From: Diaphorobacter ruginosibacter | GTDB lineage: Bacteria; Pseudomonadota; Gammaproteobacteria; Burkholderiales; Burkholderiaceae_C | Length of the DNA stretch: 64,000 nucleotides | Assembly (NCBI RefSeq): GCF_014395975.1 | Contig: NZ_CP060714.1 | Location: 4,588,001 to 4,652,000 of the forward strand | Direction: 5' to 3' | Program-made: the position numbers and the translations under genes | Notes under the pieces: generated by a model | Database searches by the model: none | Told to the model about the DNA's origin: nothing | Seen by the model: the letters and a program-made list of their open reading frames with translations, nothing else | Shown here: piece by piece, positions 25,534 to 33,464 of the stretch | Position numbering within the stretch: position 1 is the stretch's first letter | How the letters are laid out: each line of letters begins with the position of its first letter

Positions 25534-25637
25534 GGAGGAATGCTTTCTTCTCTCGATCAGCCGGTCAGCATCCTGCTTGGGGCAGGGAGACCGGCATTAA
25601 CAATCTGTCGATATTTCAGTCAATCAAATGATCAAAT

Positions 25638-25672
25638 GGCTGCCATTGCTCAAAAAACAAGCAATGGCAGCC
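25638..25672. repeat. Perfect 13-bp hairpin between dnaN and gyrB
   Basis: Arms GGCTGCCATTGCT (25638-25650) and AGCAATGGCAGCC (25660-25672) are exactly complementary around a 9-base loop. Flanking ATCAA and TTGAT could extend the stem with a small bulge. On the transcribed minus strand there is no U tract after the stem, so it may be an attenuator, processing site or mRNA-stabilising element. Confidence 0.8.
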
Positions 25673-25718
25673 TTGATGAATTGACGTGTAGATCAGTGCG
25701 TCAGTGGGGTTCCAGACC

Positions 25719-26825
25719 TCAGATACGCATGGGCATCACGACGTACTTGAAGTTGTCGTTGTCCGGAATGGTGAGCAGTGCGGAGCTGTTGTTGTCGGAC
25801 AGTTCCACCTTGACCATGTCCTGGCTCATGTTGGTGAGCGCGTCGATGAGATAGCTCACGTTGAAGCCGATCTCGATGGTGTCGCCGCCATAGTCGATGT
25901 CCAGCTCGTCCACCGCCTCTTCCTGCTCGGCGTTGTTGGACGCCACGCGCAGCAGGCCGGGTTCGAGGTTCAGGCGCACGCCCTTGAACTTGTCGCTGGT
26001 CATGATGGCCGTGCGCTGCAGGCTGGCCAGCAGCGGTGCGCGGCCCAGCGTGATGCTGTTCTTGTGGTTGCGGGGGATCACGCGGTTGTAGTCGGGGAAC
26101 TTGCCCTCGACCAGCTTGGTGACGAACTCCATGCCGCCGAACGAGAACTTTGCCTGGTTGTTGGCGAACTGCATCTCGATGGCGCCATCGGCGTCGGACA
26201 GCAGGCGCTGCAGTTCCAGCACGGTCTTGCGCGGCAGGATCACTTCCTGCTTGGGCACCTCGACGTCGAGCGTGGCGCTGGAGAACGCAAGGCGGTGGCC
26301 GTCGGTGGCGACCAGGCTCAGCGTGTTGCCTTCGGCCACGAACAGGATGCCGTTCAGGTAGTAACGGATGTCCTGCACCGCCATGGCGAACGACACCTGG
26401 CCCATCAGGTTCTTGAGCACCTTCTGCGGCACGCTGAACGCGGGGCCGAAGCCGGCGGCTTCCTGCACCAGCGGGAAGTCTTCCGCGGGCAGCGACTGCA
26501 GCGTGAAGCGGCTCTTGCCGCCCTTGAGGATGAGCTTGTTCTGGCTCGACTCCAGGCTCACGGTCTGGTCCGAAGGCATGGTCTTCAGGATGTCGATCAC
26601 CTTGCGCGCGCCGACGGTGGTCGTGAACTCGCCGGTATCGCCGCCGAGCTCCGCCGTGGTGCGGATCTGGATTTCCAGATCGCTGGTGGTGAGCTGCAGG
26701 GCATTGCCTGTCTTGCGGATCAGCACATTGGCCAGGATGGGCAGGGTGTGGCGGCGTTCGACGATGCCGGACACCGATTGCAGTACTGCGAGGACCTTGT
26801 CTTGTGTTGCCTTCAGGACAATCAT
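25719..26825 (-). CDS. dnaN: DNA polymerase III beta subunit (sliding clamp)
   Basis: The 368-residue clamp begins MIVLKATQDKVLAVLQSVSGIVERRHTLPILANVLI, the conserved first domain. It contains the usual three clamp domains and ends in YVVMPMRI, the typical C-terminus. The ATG at 26823-26825 is used because an in-frame GTG at 26879 would add 18 residues with no family similarity; AAGG lies upstream of the ATG. Lies 154 bases downstream of dnaA and 185 bases before gyrB on the same strand, the standard arrangement at chromosomal origins. Confidence 0.97.
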   Translation of the reverse strand: MIVLKATQDKVLAVLQSVSGIVERRHTLPILANVLIRKTGNALQLTTSDLEIQIRTTAELGGDTGEFTTTVGARKVIDILKTMPSDQTVSLESSQNKLILKGGKSRFTLQSLPAEDFPLVQEAAGFGPAFSVPQKVLKNLMGQVSFAMAVQDIRYYLNGILFVAEGNTLSLVATDGHRLAFSSATLDVEVPKQEVILPRKTVLELQRLLSDADGAIEMQFANNQAKFSFGGMEFVTKLVEGKFPDYNRVIPRNHKNSITLGRAPLLASLQRTAIMTSDKFKGVRLNLEPGLLRVASNNAEQEEAVDELDIDYGGDTIEIGFNVSYLIDALTNMSQDMVKVELSDNNSSALLTIPDNDNFKYVVMPMRI

Positions 26826-26979
26826 GTCTTCAACCTTGGTTGGTTTTTGAAAGGTAAAAGCTGTGAGGGGCGGCTGCACGCAGGGCTTTGCTCCCTCTCA
26901 AGAGCTTGGCCGGCCCGCCCGACATGGCATTTTGCCTGTGATATGAAACAATTTCGATGGCAGATCAACATCGGGATGG

Positions 26980-28404
26980 TTACCCCTTGAGGGTTTGCTC
27001 CAGCACGTGCAGTTGCTGATTGAGCTCTGTCAATTGCTGGCGCTCGCCCGCGATCTTGCGCACGGCATGCAGCACCGTGGTGTGGTCGCGGCCACCGAAC
27101 AATTCCCCGATTTCCGGCAGGCTTTTCTGCGTCAATTCCTTGGCCAGGTACATCGCAATCTGGCGCGGGCGGGCGATGCTCGCGGGGCGCTTCTTGCTGT
27201 ACATGTCGGCCACCTTGATCTTGTAGTAGTCGGCCACCGTCTTCTGGATATTTTCCACCGAGATCTGGCGATTCTGGATCGACAGCAGGTCGCGCAGCGC
27301 CTCGCGCGCCAGCTGGATGGAGACTTCCTTCTGGTTGAAGCGCGAGTACGCGAGGATCTTGCGCAGGGCGCCTTCGAGCTCGCGCACGTTGGAGCGCACG
27401 TTCTTGGCGACGAAGAAGGCCACTTCCTCGGGCATGTCGGCGTTCTCGGCGCGCGCCTTGTTGATCAGGATGGCGACGCGCATCTCGAGCTCGGGCGGCT
27501 CGATCGCCACGGTGAGGCCCGAATCGAAGCGCGAAACCAGGCGTTCGTGGATGTTGGCCAGACCCTTGGGGTAGGTGTCCGACGTCATCACGATATGGCT
27601 CTTCTTGGCGAGCAGCGCCTCGAACGCGTTGAAGAATTCTTCCTGCGTGCGATCCTTGTTCGCGAAGAACTGCACGTCGTCGATCAGCAGCAGGTCCAGC
27701 GAGTGGTAGCGCGCCTTGAAGTCGTCGAAGGTGCGGCGCTGGTATGCCTTGACCACATCCGAGACGAACTGCTCGGCATGGATGTAGAGAACTTTGGCGT
27801 CCGGCTTGTCGGCCAGCAGCTTGTTGCCCACGGCATGCACCAGGTGGGTCTTGCCGAGGCCGACGCCGCCGTAGATGAACAGCGGGTTGTACAGGTGGCC
27901 GGGCGACGCCGCCACGTGCATGGCCGCCGAGCGCGCCATGCGGTTGGCCGTACCTTCCACCAGCGAATCGAAGGTGAGGGCCGGGTTCAGGCGCGAGCGG
28001 AATGGGCCCGAGCCGTTTTCCTCGGCGGCTGCCGGGGCGGATTCGGGCGCGGCGGCGGGCTCGGGCTGTGCTGCGGGTTGCGGCGGAATGTACTTGCGCA
28101 CCACGCTTTCACGCTGAGCGAGTGCTAACTCCAGCGGGATGGATTGGCCATACAGGCCTTCGAGAATGGCCGAAATGCGGCCTGCGTATTGCGCGCGGAT
28201 CCAGTCCAGCTTGAAGCGGTTGGCCACGAACAGGGTGACCTTGGACAGGTCGGGCTCCACCTGGGCCACCAAAGGCTTGATCCAGGTGTTGAACTGCAGC
28301 TCGGGCAGCTCCTGTGCAAGCTGCTCCACGCAGGCTTGCCACAGACCTTGCCCAGCATCCGAGCCGGGCTCGTCATGGGAAGGATGGGAAGGTTCCTCGA
28401 TCAT
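26980..28404 (-). CDS. dnaA: Chromosomal replication initiator DnaA
   Basis: The 474-residue protein has domain I (LWQACVEQLAQELPELQFNTWIKPL), a variable proline/alanine-rich domain II at residues 105-140, the AAA+ domain III (Walker A GGVGLGKTHL near residue 179; Walker B LLLIDDVQFF), and domain IV with the DNA-binding signature GGRDHTTVLHAVRKI near the end. It binds TTATNCACA boxes and opens the origin. Such boxes occur just upstream at 28422 and 28472, so autoregulation is expected, and more at 3247-3500. Confidence 0.98.
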   Translation of the reverse strand: MIEEPSHPSHDEPGSDAGQGLWQACVEQLAQELPELQFNTWIKPLVAQVEPDLSKVTLFVANRFKLDWIRAQYAGRISAILEGLYGQSIPLELALAQRESVVRKYIPPQPAAQPEPAAAPESAPAAAEENGSGPFRSRLNPALTFDSLVEGTANRMARSAAMHVAASPGHLYNPLFIYGGVGLGKTHLVHAVGNKLLADKPDAKVLYIHAEQFVSDVVKAYQRRTFDDFKARYHSLDLLLIDDVQFFANKDRTQEEFFNAFEALLAKKSHIVMTSDTYPKGLANIHERLVSRFDSGLTVAIEPPELEMRVAILINKARAENADMPEEVAFFVAKNVRSNVRELEGALRKILAYSRFNQKEVSIQLAREALRDLLSIQNRQISVENIQKTVADYYKIKVADMYSKKRPASIARPRQIAMYLAKELTQKSLPEIGELFGGRDHTTVLHAVRKIAGERQQLTELNQQLHVLEQTLKG

Positions 28405-28734
28405 TTCAGGGGAATTCTAGTTGTGGATAGGAGGAACATTGAAGGGCCCCCATTGTACCTTCCGGGAGGAGTTATCCACAATTTTTCCGCATATCTATAC
28501 GCAGCCTGCCCCCGTTCCCCCAGGGCGCCAGAGGGGCGGGCGGGCAATAGGCCGACAATTCCCGGGGATTGCAAGGATGCGCCAAGCCTGCAATAATCGC
28601 GGGTTTCCCTGAACCTGTTCAGGGTGATCCAGCCCGGGCGGGCCTTTAATTGTTGAAGGCAACCGGGATTGTCTGGCGGGCTTTTCGGCCGATCGAAGCC
28701 GGGCCTGTAACTGAACTATCAAGGAATTTGAATC
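28405..28734. other. dnaA-rpmH intergenic region, probable oriC
   Basis: This is the canonical origin position: dnaA-dnaN-gyrB run left and rpmH-rnpA-yidC run right. One perfect DnaA box TTATCCACA (28472-28480, plus) and one with a mismatch in the last base, TGTGGATAG (28422-28430), face each other. An AT-rich stretch, ATTTTTCCGCATATCTATAC, follows the perfect box. Few boxes are visible for an oriC, and the remainder to 28734 is GC-rich with the rpmH promoter and ribosome site AAGGAA. Position argues for oriC; box count is weak. Confidence 0.6.
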
Positions 28735-28869
28735 ATGAAACGTACTTACCAGCCTTCCAAGACCCGCCGCGCACGTACCCACGGCTTCCTGGTTCGCATG
28801 AAGACCCGTGGCGGCCGCGCCGTCATCAACGCTCGCCGCGCCAAGGGCCGCAAGCGTCTGGCTGTCTGA
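28735..28869 (+). CDS. rpmH: 50S ribosomal protein L34
   Basis: The 44-residue product begins MKRTYQPSKTRRARTHGFL and ends RAKGRKRLAV, which is invariant L34. AAGGAA precedes the ATG. First gene of the rightward rpmH-rnpA-yidD-yidC cluster and next to the putative origin. Confidence 0.99.
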   Translation: MKRTYQPSKTRRARTHGFLVRMKTRGGRAVINARRAKGRKRLAV

Positions 28870-28979
28870 GGTCTTGCTGACTGACGGGCCCGCAGGCTCG
28901 GCAGCCCTTTGCGGCTGGCTGAGTTGAAGGCCCCGGTTGCAAGCCTCCTCCATCCGCGCAGGGCGTTGCTTTGGCGCTT

Positions 28980-29495
28980 ATGCACCGGTTGAAAACCCGC
29001 CCTCAGTTTCAGGCTGCCATGGCGGGTGGAACCGTTTCCCGCACACAGCACTTCGTCCTGCACAGGCTGGGCCTGGTGCCGCCGGACGGTGACTCCCCCA
29101 GGATTCCAGCCGAAACGAACACACAGAATGGGTCTGGCAGCGTGCCGCGCGAGCAGCACGATGCGCAGGCCCTGTTTGTCGTGGCCGCCAACGAGCCCGC
29201 GGGCCCCTGGCTGGGAGCCATGGTTCCCAAGCGCTGGGCGCGGCGTGCCGTCACGCGCAATGCCATCAAACGGCAGATCTATGTGGCCGGTGCGGCGTTC
29301 GAGTCGCAACTGCCGCTGGCCGCGCATGTGGTGCGTCTGCGTACCACCTTCGACCGCAAGCAGTTTCCAAGCGCCACATCCGATGCGCTGAAGGCCGCCG
29401 TGCGCGCGGAGCTCGAACAGCTCTTCGCCCATGCCGTGCGCCGCCAGTCCAGGCCATCTTCCGGCGCACCCGCCAAGGCGGGCGTCCCATCATGA
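28980..29495 (+). CDS. rnpA: Ribonuclease P protein component
   Basis: The 171-residue product contains the RnpA signature GAMVPKRWARRAVTRNAIKR (arginine-rich RNR motif) and the N-terminal RLKTRPQFQAAMAGG. It is the protein cofactor of the RNase P ribozyme that matures tRNA 5' ends. It is longer than the usual 120 residues because of an insert between residues 35 and 60 (NTQNGSGSVPREQH) and a C-terminal tail. ATG 28980 is chosen by family N-termini; TTG 28971 is in frame. Its TGA overlaps the ATG of yidD. Confidence 0.95.
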   Translation: MHRLKTRPQFQAAMAGGTVSRTQHFVLHRLGLVPPDGDSPRIPAETNTQNGSGSVPREQHDAQALFVVAANEPAGPWLGAMVPKRWARRAVTRNAIKRQIYVAGAAFESQLPLAAHVVRLRTTFDRKQFPSATSDALKAAVRAELEQLFAHAVRRQSRPSSGAPAKAGVPS

Positions 29496-29791
29496 TCGTG
29501 CGCAACATGCTCATGGGGCTGGTGCGTGGCTACCGGCTGCTGCTTAGCCCTTGGCTCGGCTCGGCTTGCCGCTTTGAACCGACCTGTTCGGTTTATGCTC
29601 TCGGGGCTTTGGAAAAACATGGCGCGGCGGCCGGCAGCTACTTGACGCTGCGACGCCTGGCGCGCTGTCATCCCTGGTGTGACGGAGGGCACGATCCAGT
29701 ACCGCAGGATCCGCCGCGCGCAATGCGGCTGTTTTCACGGCACCTGGATTCCTCCTCTTCATCCGCTTCCTCTTCTACGAAGACTTCATGA
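29492..29791 (+). CDS. yidD: Membrane protein insertion efficiency factor YidD
   Basis: The 99-residue protein has the family core YRLLLSPWLGSACRFEPTCSVYA and CHPWCDGGHDPVP, with the conserved cysteines. YidD sits at the inner face of the membrane by an amphipathic helix and helps YidC-dependent insertion. Its tail is an unusual serine-rich run (LDSSSSSASSSTKTS). It overlaps both rnpA and yidC by four bases, so all three are coupled. Confidence 0.95.
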   Translation: MIVRNMLMGLVRGYRLLLSPWLGSACRFEPTCSVYALGALEKHGAAAGSYLTLRRLARCHPWCDGGHDPVPQDPPRAMRLFSRHLDSSSSSASSSTKTS

Positions 29792-31491
29792 ACGACATTC
29801 GCCGCACCATACTGTGGGTGATATTTGCCTTCTCGCTGGTTCTCCTGTGGGACAAGTGGCAAGTACATAACGGCCACAAGGCCACCTTCTTCCCCGTGCC
29901 TGAGCAGCAGGCCGCCAAGGCCGCCAATGCGGCGGCTTCCGCCGATGCCACCGTGCCGACGGCGACGACGGCTGCCGCCTCGGGCGCTGCCGGTGCATCG
30001 GCCGTGCCGGGTGCCGACGCGGCCGCGCCTGTGGCCAATGCCGCACCGCGCCAGGACGTGGTCATCACCACCGACGTGCTGCGCCTGACCTTCGACAGCG
30101 AGGGCGGCACGCTCAAGCATGCCGAGCTGCTCAAGTACTTCGACAAGTCCGAGCCGCCCAAGCCCGTGGTGCTGTTCGACGACTCGGCGACGCACAAGTA
30201 TCTCGGCCAGACCGGCCTGATCGGCGGCACCTTCCCGACCCACAAGACCGCGATGACCGTGCAACCCGGCGCCCGCGAGCTCAAGGACGGCCAGGACTCC
30301 GTGCAGCTGCGCTTCGAATCCGCCGAAGTCGGCGGCGTGAAGCTGGTCAAGACCTACACCATCAAGCGCGGCGCCTACGACGTGGCCGTGCAGCACGATG
30401 TGGTGAACAACAGCGGCGCCGCCGTGAACCCGCGCCTGTACATGCAGCTGGTGCGCGACGGCTCCGAGTCGGGCGACCAGACGCCCTTCTACTCGACGTT
30501 CACCGGCCCTGCCGTGTACACGGCCGAGAAGAAGTACCAGAAGGTCACCTTCAAGGACATCGAGAACAACAAGGTCAGCGTGGAGAAGACCTCCAACGCC
30601 GGCTATGTGGCGATGGTGCAGCACTACTTCGCGAGCGCCTGGCTGCTGGCCGATGACACGCAGCGTGAAAACTTCGTGAACAAGGTCGGCAACAACCTCT
30701 ACGCCGTCGGCATGATGACGCCCGTGGGCACGGTCGAGCCGGGCCAGACCAAGTCGGTCTCCGCGCGCCTTTTCGCCGGCCCGCAGATCGAGCCGATGCT
30801 GGAAGCCCAGGCCCCCGGCCTGGAACTGGTCAAGGACTATGGCTGGCTGACCATCCTGGCCAAGCCGCTGTACTGGCTGCTGTCCAAGCTGCACGGTTTC
30901 ATCGGTAACTGGGGTTGGTCGATCGTGGCGCTGGTGCTGCTGCTGAAGGTCGCCTTCTACTGGCTGAACGCCAAGGCCTATGCCTCGATGGCCAAGATGA
31001 AGGCCATCAACCCGCGCATCCAGGAAATGCGCGAGCGCCTGAAGGACAAGCCGCAGCAGATGCAGCAGGAGATGATGCGCATCTACCGCGAGGAAAAGGT
31101 CAATCCGATGGGCGGCTGCCTGCCCATCCTGGTGCAGATTCCCGTGTTCATGGCACTTTATTGGGTGCTGCAATCGAGCGTGGAAATCCGCAATGCGCCA
31201 TGGATCGGCTGGATCCACGACCTTTCGGTGCCCGATCCGTTCTTCATCCTGCCGCTGCTGATGACCCTGTCCTCGCTGCTGCAGACCGCGCTGAACCCCG
31301 CACCGCCGGATCCGATGCAGGCCAAGCTGATGTGGATCATGCCGCTGATGTTCTCGGTGATGTTCTTCTTCTTCCCGGCCGGCCTCGTGCTGTACTGGCT
31401 GACGAACAACATCCTGTCCATCGCGCAGCAGTGGATCATCAACACGCGCATGGGTGTGCCGCCGCAGTTCAACTTGCCCAAGTTCAAGTGA
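29788..31491 (+). CDS. yidC: Membrane protein insertase YidC
   Basis: The 567-residue protein has an N-terminal membrane anchor (RRTILWVIFAFSLVLLWDKW), an alanine-rich linker, a large periplasmic beta domain and the conserved C-terminal insertase part with about five helices (GNWGWSIVALVLLLK; MGGCLPILVQIPVFMALYWVL; MFFFFPAGLVLYWLTNN). Size and layout are normal for Gram-negatives. It inserts and folds inner-membrane proteins with or without SecYEG. In most relatives mnmE follows directly; here it is about 24 kb away, at 55460. Confidence 0.97.
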   Translation: MNDIRRTILWVIFAFSLVLLWDKWQVHNGHKATFFPVPEQQAAKAANAAASADATVPTATTAAASGAAGASAVPGADAAAPVANAAPRQDVVITTDVLRLTFDSEGGTLKHAELLKYFDKSEPPKPVVLFDDSATHKYLGQTGLIGGTFPTHKTAMTVQPGARELKDGQDSVQLRFESAEVGGVKLVKTYTIKRGAYDVAVQHDVVNNSGAAVNPRLYMQLVRDGSESGDQTPFYSTFTGPAVYTAEKKYQKVTFKDIENNKVSVEKTSNAGYVAMVQHYFASAWLLADDTQRENFVNKVGNNLYAVGMMTPVGTVEPGQTKSVSARLFAGPQIEPMLEAQAPGLELVKDYGWLTILAKPLYWLLSKLHGFIGNWGWSIVALVLLLKVAFYWLNAKAYASMAKMKAINPRIQEMRERLKDKPQQMQQEMMRIYREEKVNPMGGCLPILVQIPVFMALYWVLQSSVEIRNAPWIGWIHDLSVPDPFFILPLLMTLSSLLQTALNPAPPDPMQAKLMWIMPLMFSVMFFFFPAGLVLYWLTNNILSIAQQWIINTRMGVPPQFNLPKFK

Positions 31492-31535
31492 CGCTCCGCG
31501 GAGACGCTTTCGCGTTTATCCCTAGCTAAATCACC

Positions 31536-31565
31536 CAACGGCCGCTACGCGGCCGTTGTCGTTTT
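31536..31565 (+). terminator. Terminator after yidC
   Basis: Complementary arms CAACGGCCGC and GCGGCCGTTG around TAC form a very GC-rich stem, followed by TCGTTTTC. It lies 45 bases after the yidC stop and would end the rpmH-yidC transcript. Confidence 0.75.
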
Positions 31566-31680
31566 CGGTAGCATGCGAGTTCCTTTGTTCCTCGCGTGCA
31601 GGGCACGACTCTTGCAAGTGGGGACATCATCCAATTCACGGACGTGACGACAGTCACCCACTCAGTCAGGAGTCAGGGAT

Positions 31681-33267
31681 ATGAATCGAGGAGCGAGCTT
31701 CAAGCGAGGCGCATTGGTCGCGGCCATGCTGTTCACCATGGCCGCAACGGCCAGCGCGGTCACGCTGCGCACGGCAGGTGCCAACGACATTCTCACCACC
31801 GACCCGATGGCGCAGAATCACCAGACCACGCACGCCTACATGCAGCAGGTGTACGAAAGCCTGGTGCGCTATGACGACAAGTACCAGACCGTTCCCGCGC
31901 TCGCGACCAAGTGGACCCAGGTGTCCCCAACCCAGGTGCGCTTCGAACTGCGCAAGGGCGTCAAGTTCCATGATGGTGCGCCTTTCACCGCCGACGACGT
32001 GGTGTTCTCCCTGACCCGCGCGGGCACCAAGCCATCGAACATGATCGCTGCCGTCGCGAGCATCCAGGAAGCAAAGAAGGTCGACGACTTCACCGTCGAC
32101 CTGATCCTCAAGGGCCCGAACCCCACGCTGCTGCGCGACCTGACCGAGGCTCGCATCATGAACAAGGCCTGGGCCGAGAAGAACAACTCCGTCAAGTCGC
32201 AGGACTACGCGAGCAAGGAAGAAAACTACGCCTCGCGCAACGCCAACGGCACCGGCCCGTTCCAGCTGGTCAGCTGGCAGCCCGACGTGAAGCTCACGCT
32301 CAAGAAGAACGCCAACTGGTGGGACAAGCCCCGGGGCAATATCGATGAGGTGGTGTTCACTCCCATCAAGTCGGCCGCCACGCGTACCGCGGCGCTGATC
32401 TCCGGACAGGTCGACGTCGTGATCGACCCGCCGCCACAGGACCTGGCGCGCATGAAGGCCAGCCCCGACATCAAGATCCTCGAAGGCGCGGAAAACCGCA
32501 CCATCTACCTGGGCCTCGACCAGTTCCGCGACGAACTGCCGGGCGCTGGCACACCCGGCAAGAACCCGCTCAAGGACAAGCGCGTGCGCCAGGCCATGTA
32601 CCAGGCCATCGACATTGCCGGCATCCATGACCGCACCATGCGCGGCCTGTCGGTCAACGCCGGCACCATGGTTGCGCCCATGGTGCATGGCTGGTCCAAG
32701 GAGCTTGATGCGCGCGCCTCGAAGTACGACGTCGACGCCGCCAAGAAGCTGCTGGCCGACGCGGGCTACCCGAACGGCTTCTCGCTCACGCTGGAATGCC
32801 CGAACGATCGCTACGTCAACGACGAAGCCATCTGCCAGGCCGTGACCGCGATGTGGACGCGCATCGGCGTGAAGACCAACCTCAAGACCGCACCGATGGC
32901 CCAGTTCGTCACCCGCGTGATGAATGCCGAGGTCAATGCCTACCTGTTCGGCTGGGGCGTCGCCACGTTCGACTCGCTGTACTCGCTCGACGCACTCATG
33001 GCCACCAAGGACGGCAAGGGCGTGGGCACCTACAACGCCGGCCGCTTCAGCGACGCGAAGCTCGACGGCATGATCAACCAGATCAAGGTCGAGATGGACG
33101 CACCGAAGCGCGATGCGCTGATCAACGACGCGCTCAAGCTGGTCAAGGACGAGTACTACTACCTCCCGGTCCACCACCAGATCCGCCCCTGGGCCATGCG
33201 CAAGGGCGTGACCACGCAGCACCGCGCGGACGACCGCCTGATGCTGAACTGGACGACGCTGAACTGA
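31681..33267 (+). CDS. Peptide/nickel-type ABC substrate-binding protein (family 5), orphan
   Basis: The 528-residue product has a signal peptide ending ATASA (about residue 22), then a family 5 binding protein (DppA/OppA type): LATKWTQVSPTQVRFELRKGVKFHDGAPFTADDVVFSL near residue 80 and the usual three-lobe layout. ATG 31681 follows AGGAG. No permease or ATPase gene is adjacent: a terminator and the CRISPR array follow. It may serve a transporter encoded elsewhere, or the GsiCDA components at 47-53 kb, but it is much closer to the array than to them. Confidence 0.88.
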   Translation: MNRGASFKRGALVAAMLFTMAATASAVTLRTAGANDILTTDPMAQNHQTTHAYMQQVYESLVRYDDKYQTVPALATKWTQVSPTQVRFELRKGVKFHDGAPFTADDVVFSLTRAGTKPSNMIAAVASIQEAKKVDDFTVDLILKGPNPTLLRDLTEARIMNKAWAEKNNSVKSQDYASKEENYASRNANGTGPFQLVSWQPDVKLTLKKNANWWDKPRGNIDEVVFTPIKSAATRTAALISGQVDVVIDPPPQDLARMKASPDIKILEGAENRTIYLGLDQFRDELPGAGTPGKNPLKDKRVRQAMYQAIDIAGIHDRTMRGLSVNAGTMVAPMVHGWSKELDARASKYDVDAAKKLLADAGYPNGFSLTLECPNDRYVNDEAICQAVTAMWTRIGVKTNLKTAPMAQFVTRVMNAEVNAYLFGWGVATFDSLYSLDALMATKDGKGVGTYNAGRFSDAKLDGMINQIKVEMDAPKRDALINDALKLVKDEYYYLPVHHQIRPWAMRKGVTTQHRADDRLMLNWTTLN

Positions 33268-33321
33268 CGGGATGACGGACTGACAGGGGCGGAGCACAGC
33301 CTCCGCCCATGATCCACAAGC

Positions 33322-33350
33322 AAGGCGCGGTCATGTACCGCGCCTTTTTT
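33322..33350 (+). terminator. Terminator after the orphan binding protein
   Basis: AAGGCGCGGT and ACCGCGCC form a strong stem followed by six T residues. It also insulates the leader-distal end of the CRISPR array. A second GC-rich pair, GGGCGGAG/CTCCGCCC, lies just upstream at 33288-33308. Confidence 0.88.
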
Positions 33351-33464
33351 GCATAGATGCACTCCTGTGGGCGCAAGTCCTACCGTTGGTTGATCACAAC
33401 GAACGAAGTGAAGCACAACTGCATGAGGGTTCGTCACCACCATGTGTGTGCCTTGCTACTCCAG

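Noticed and set aside
22792..25854. 1020-codon open frame antisense to gyrB
   Set aside because: It is the complement of the gyrB frame in GC-rich DNA, has no recognisable domain, and gyrB itself is unambiguous.
28870..28979. tRNA or small RNA gene between rpmH and rnpA
   Set aside because: The spacer is short and shows no cloverleaf or conserved ncRNA pattern. I saw no tRNA or rRNA anywhere in the window.
31681..33267. Orphan binding protein as part of the CRISPR-Cas system
   Set aside because: It is on the opposite strand, has its own terminator and chromosomal composition, and family 5 binding proteins have no known CRISPR role.
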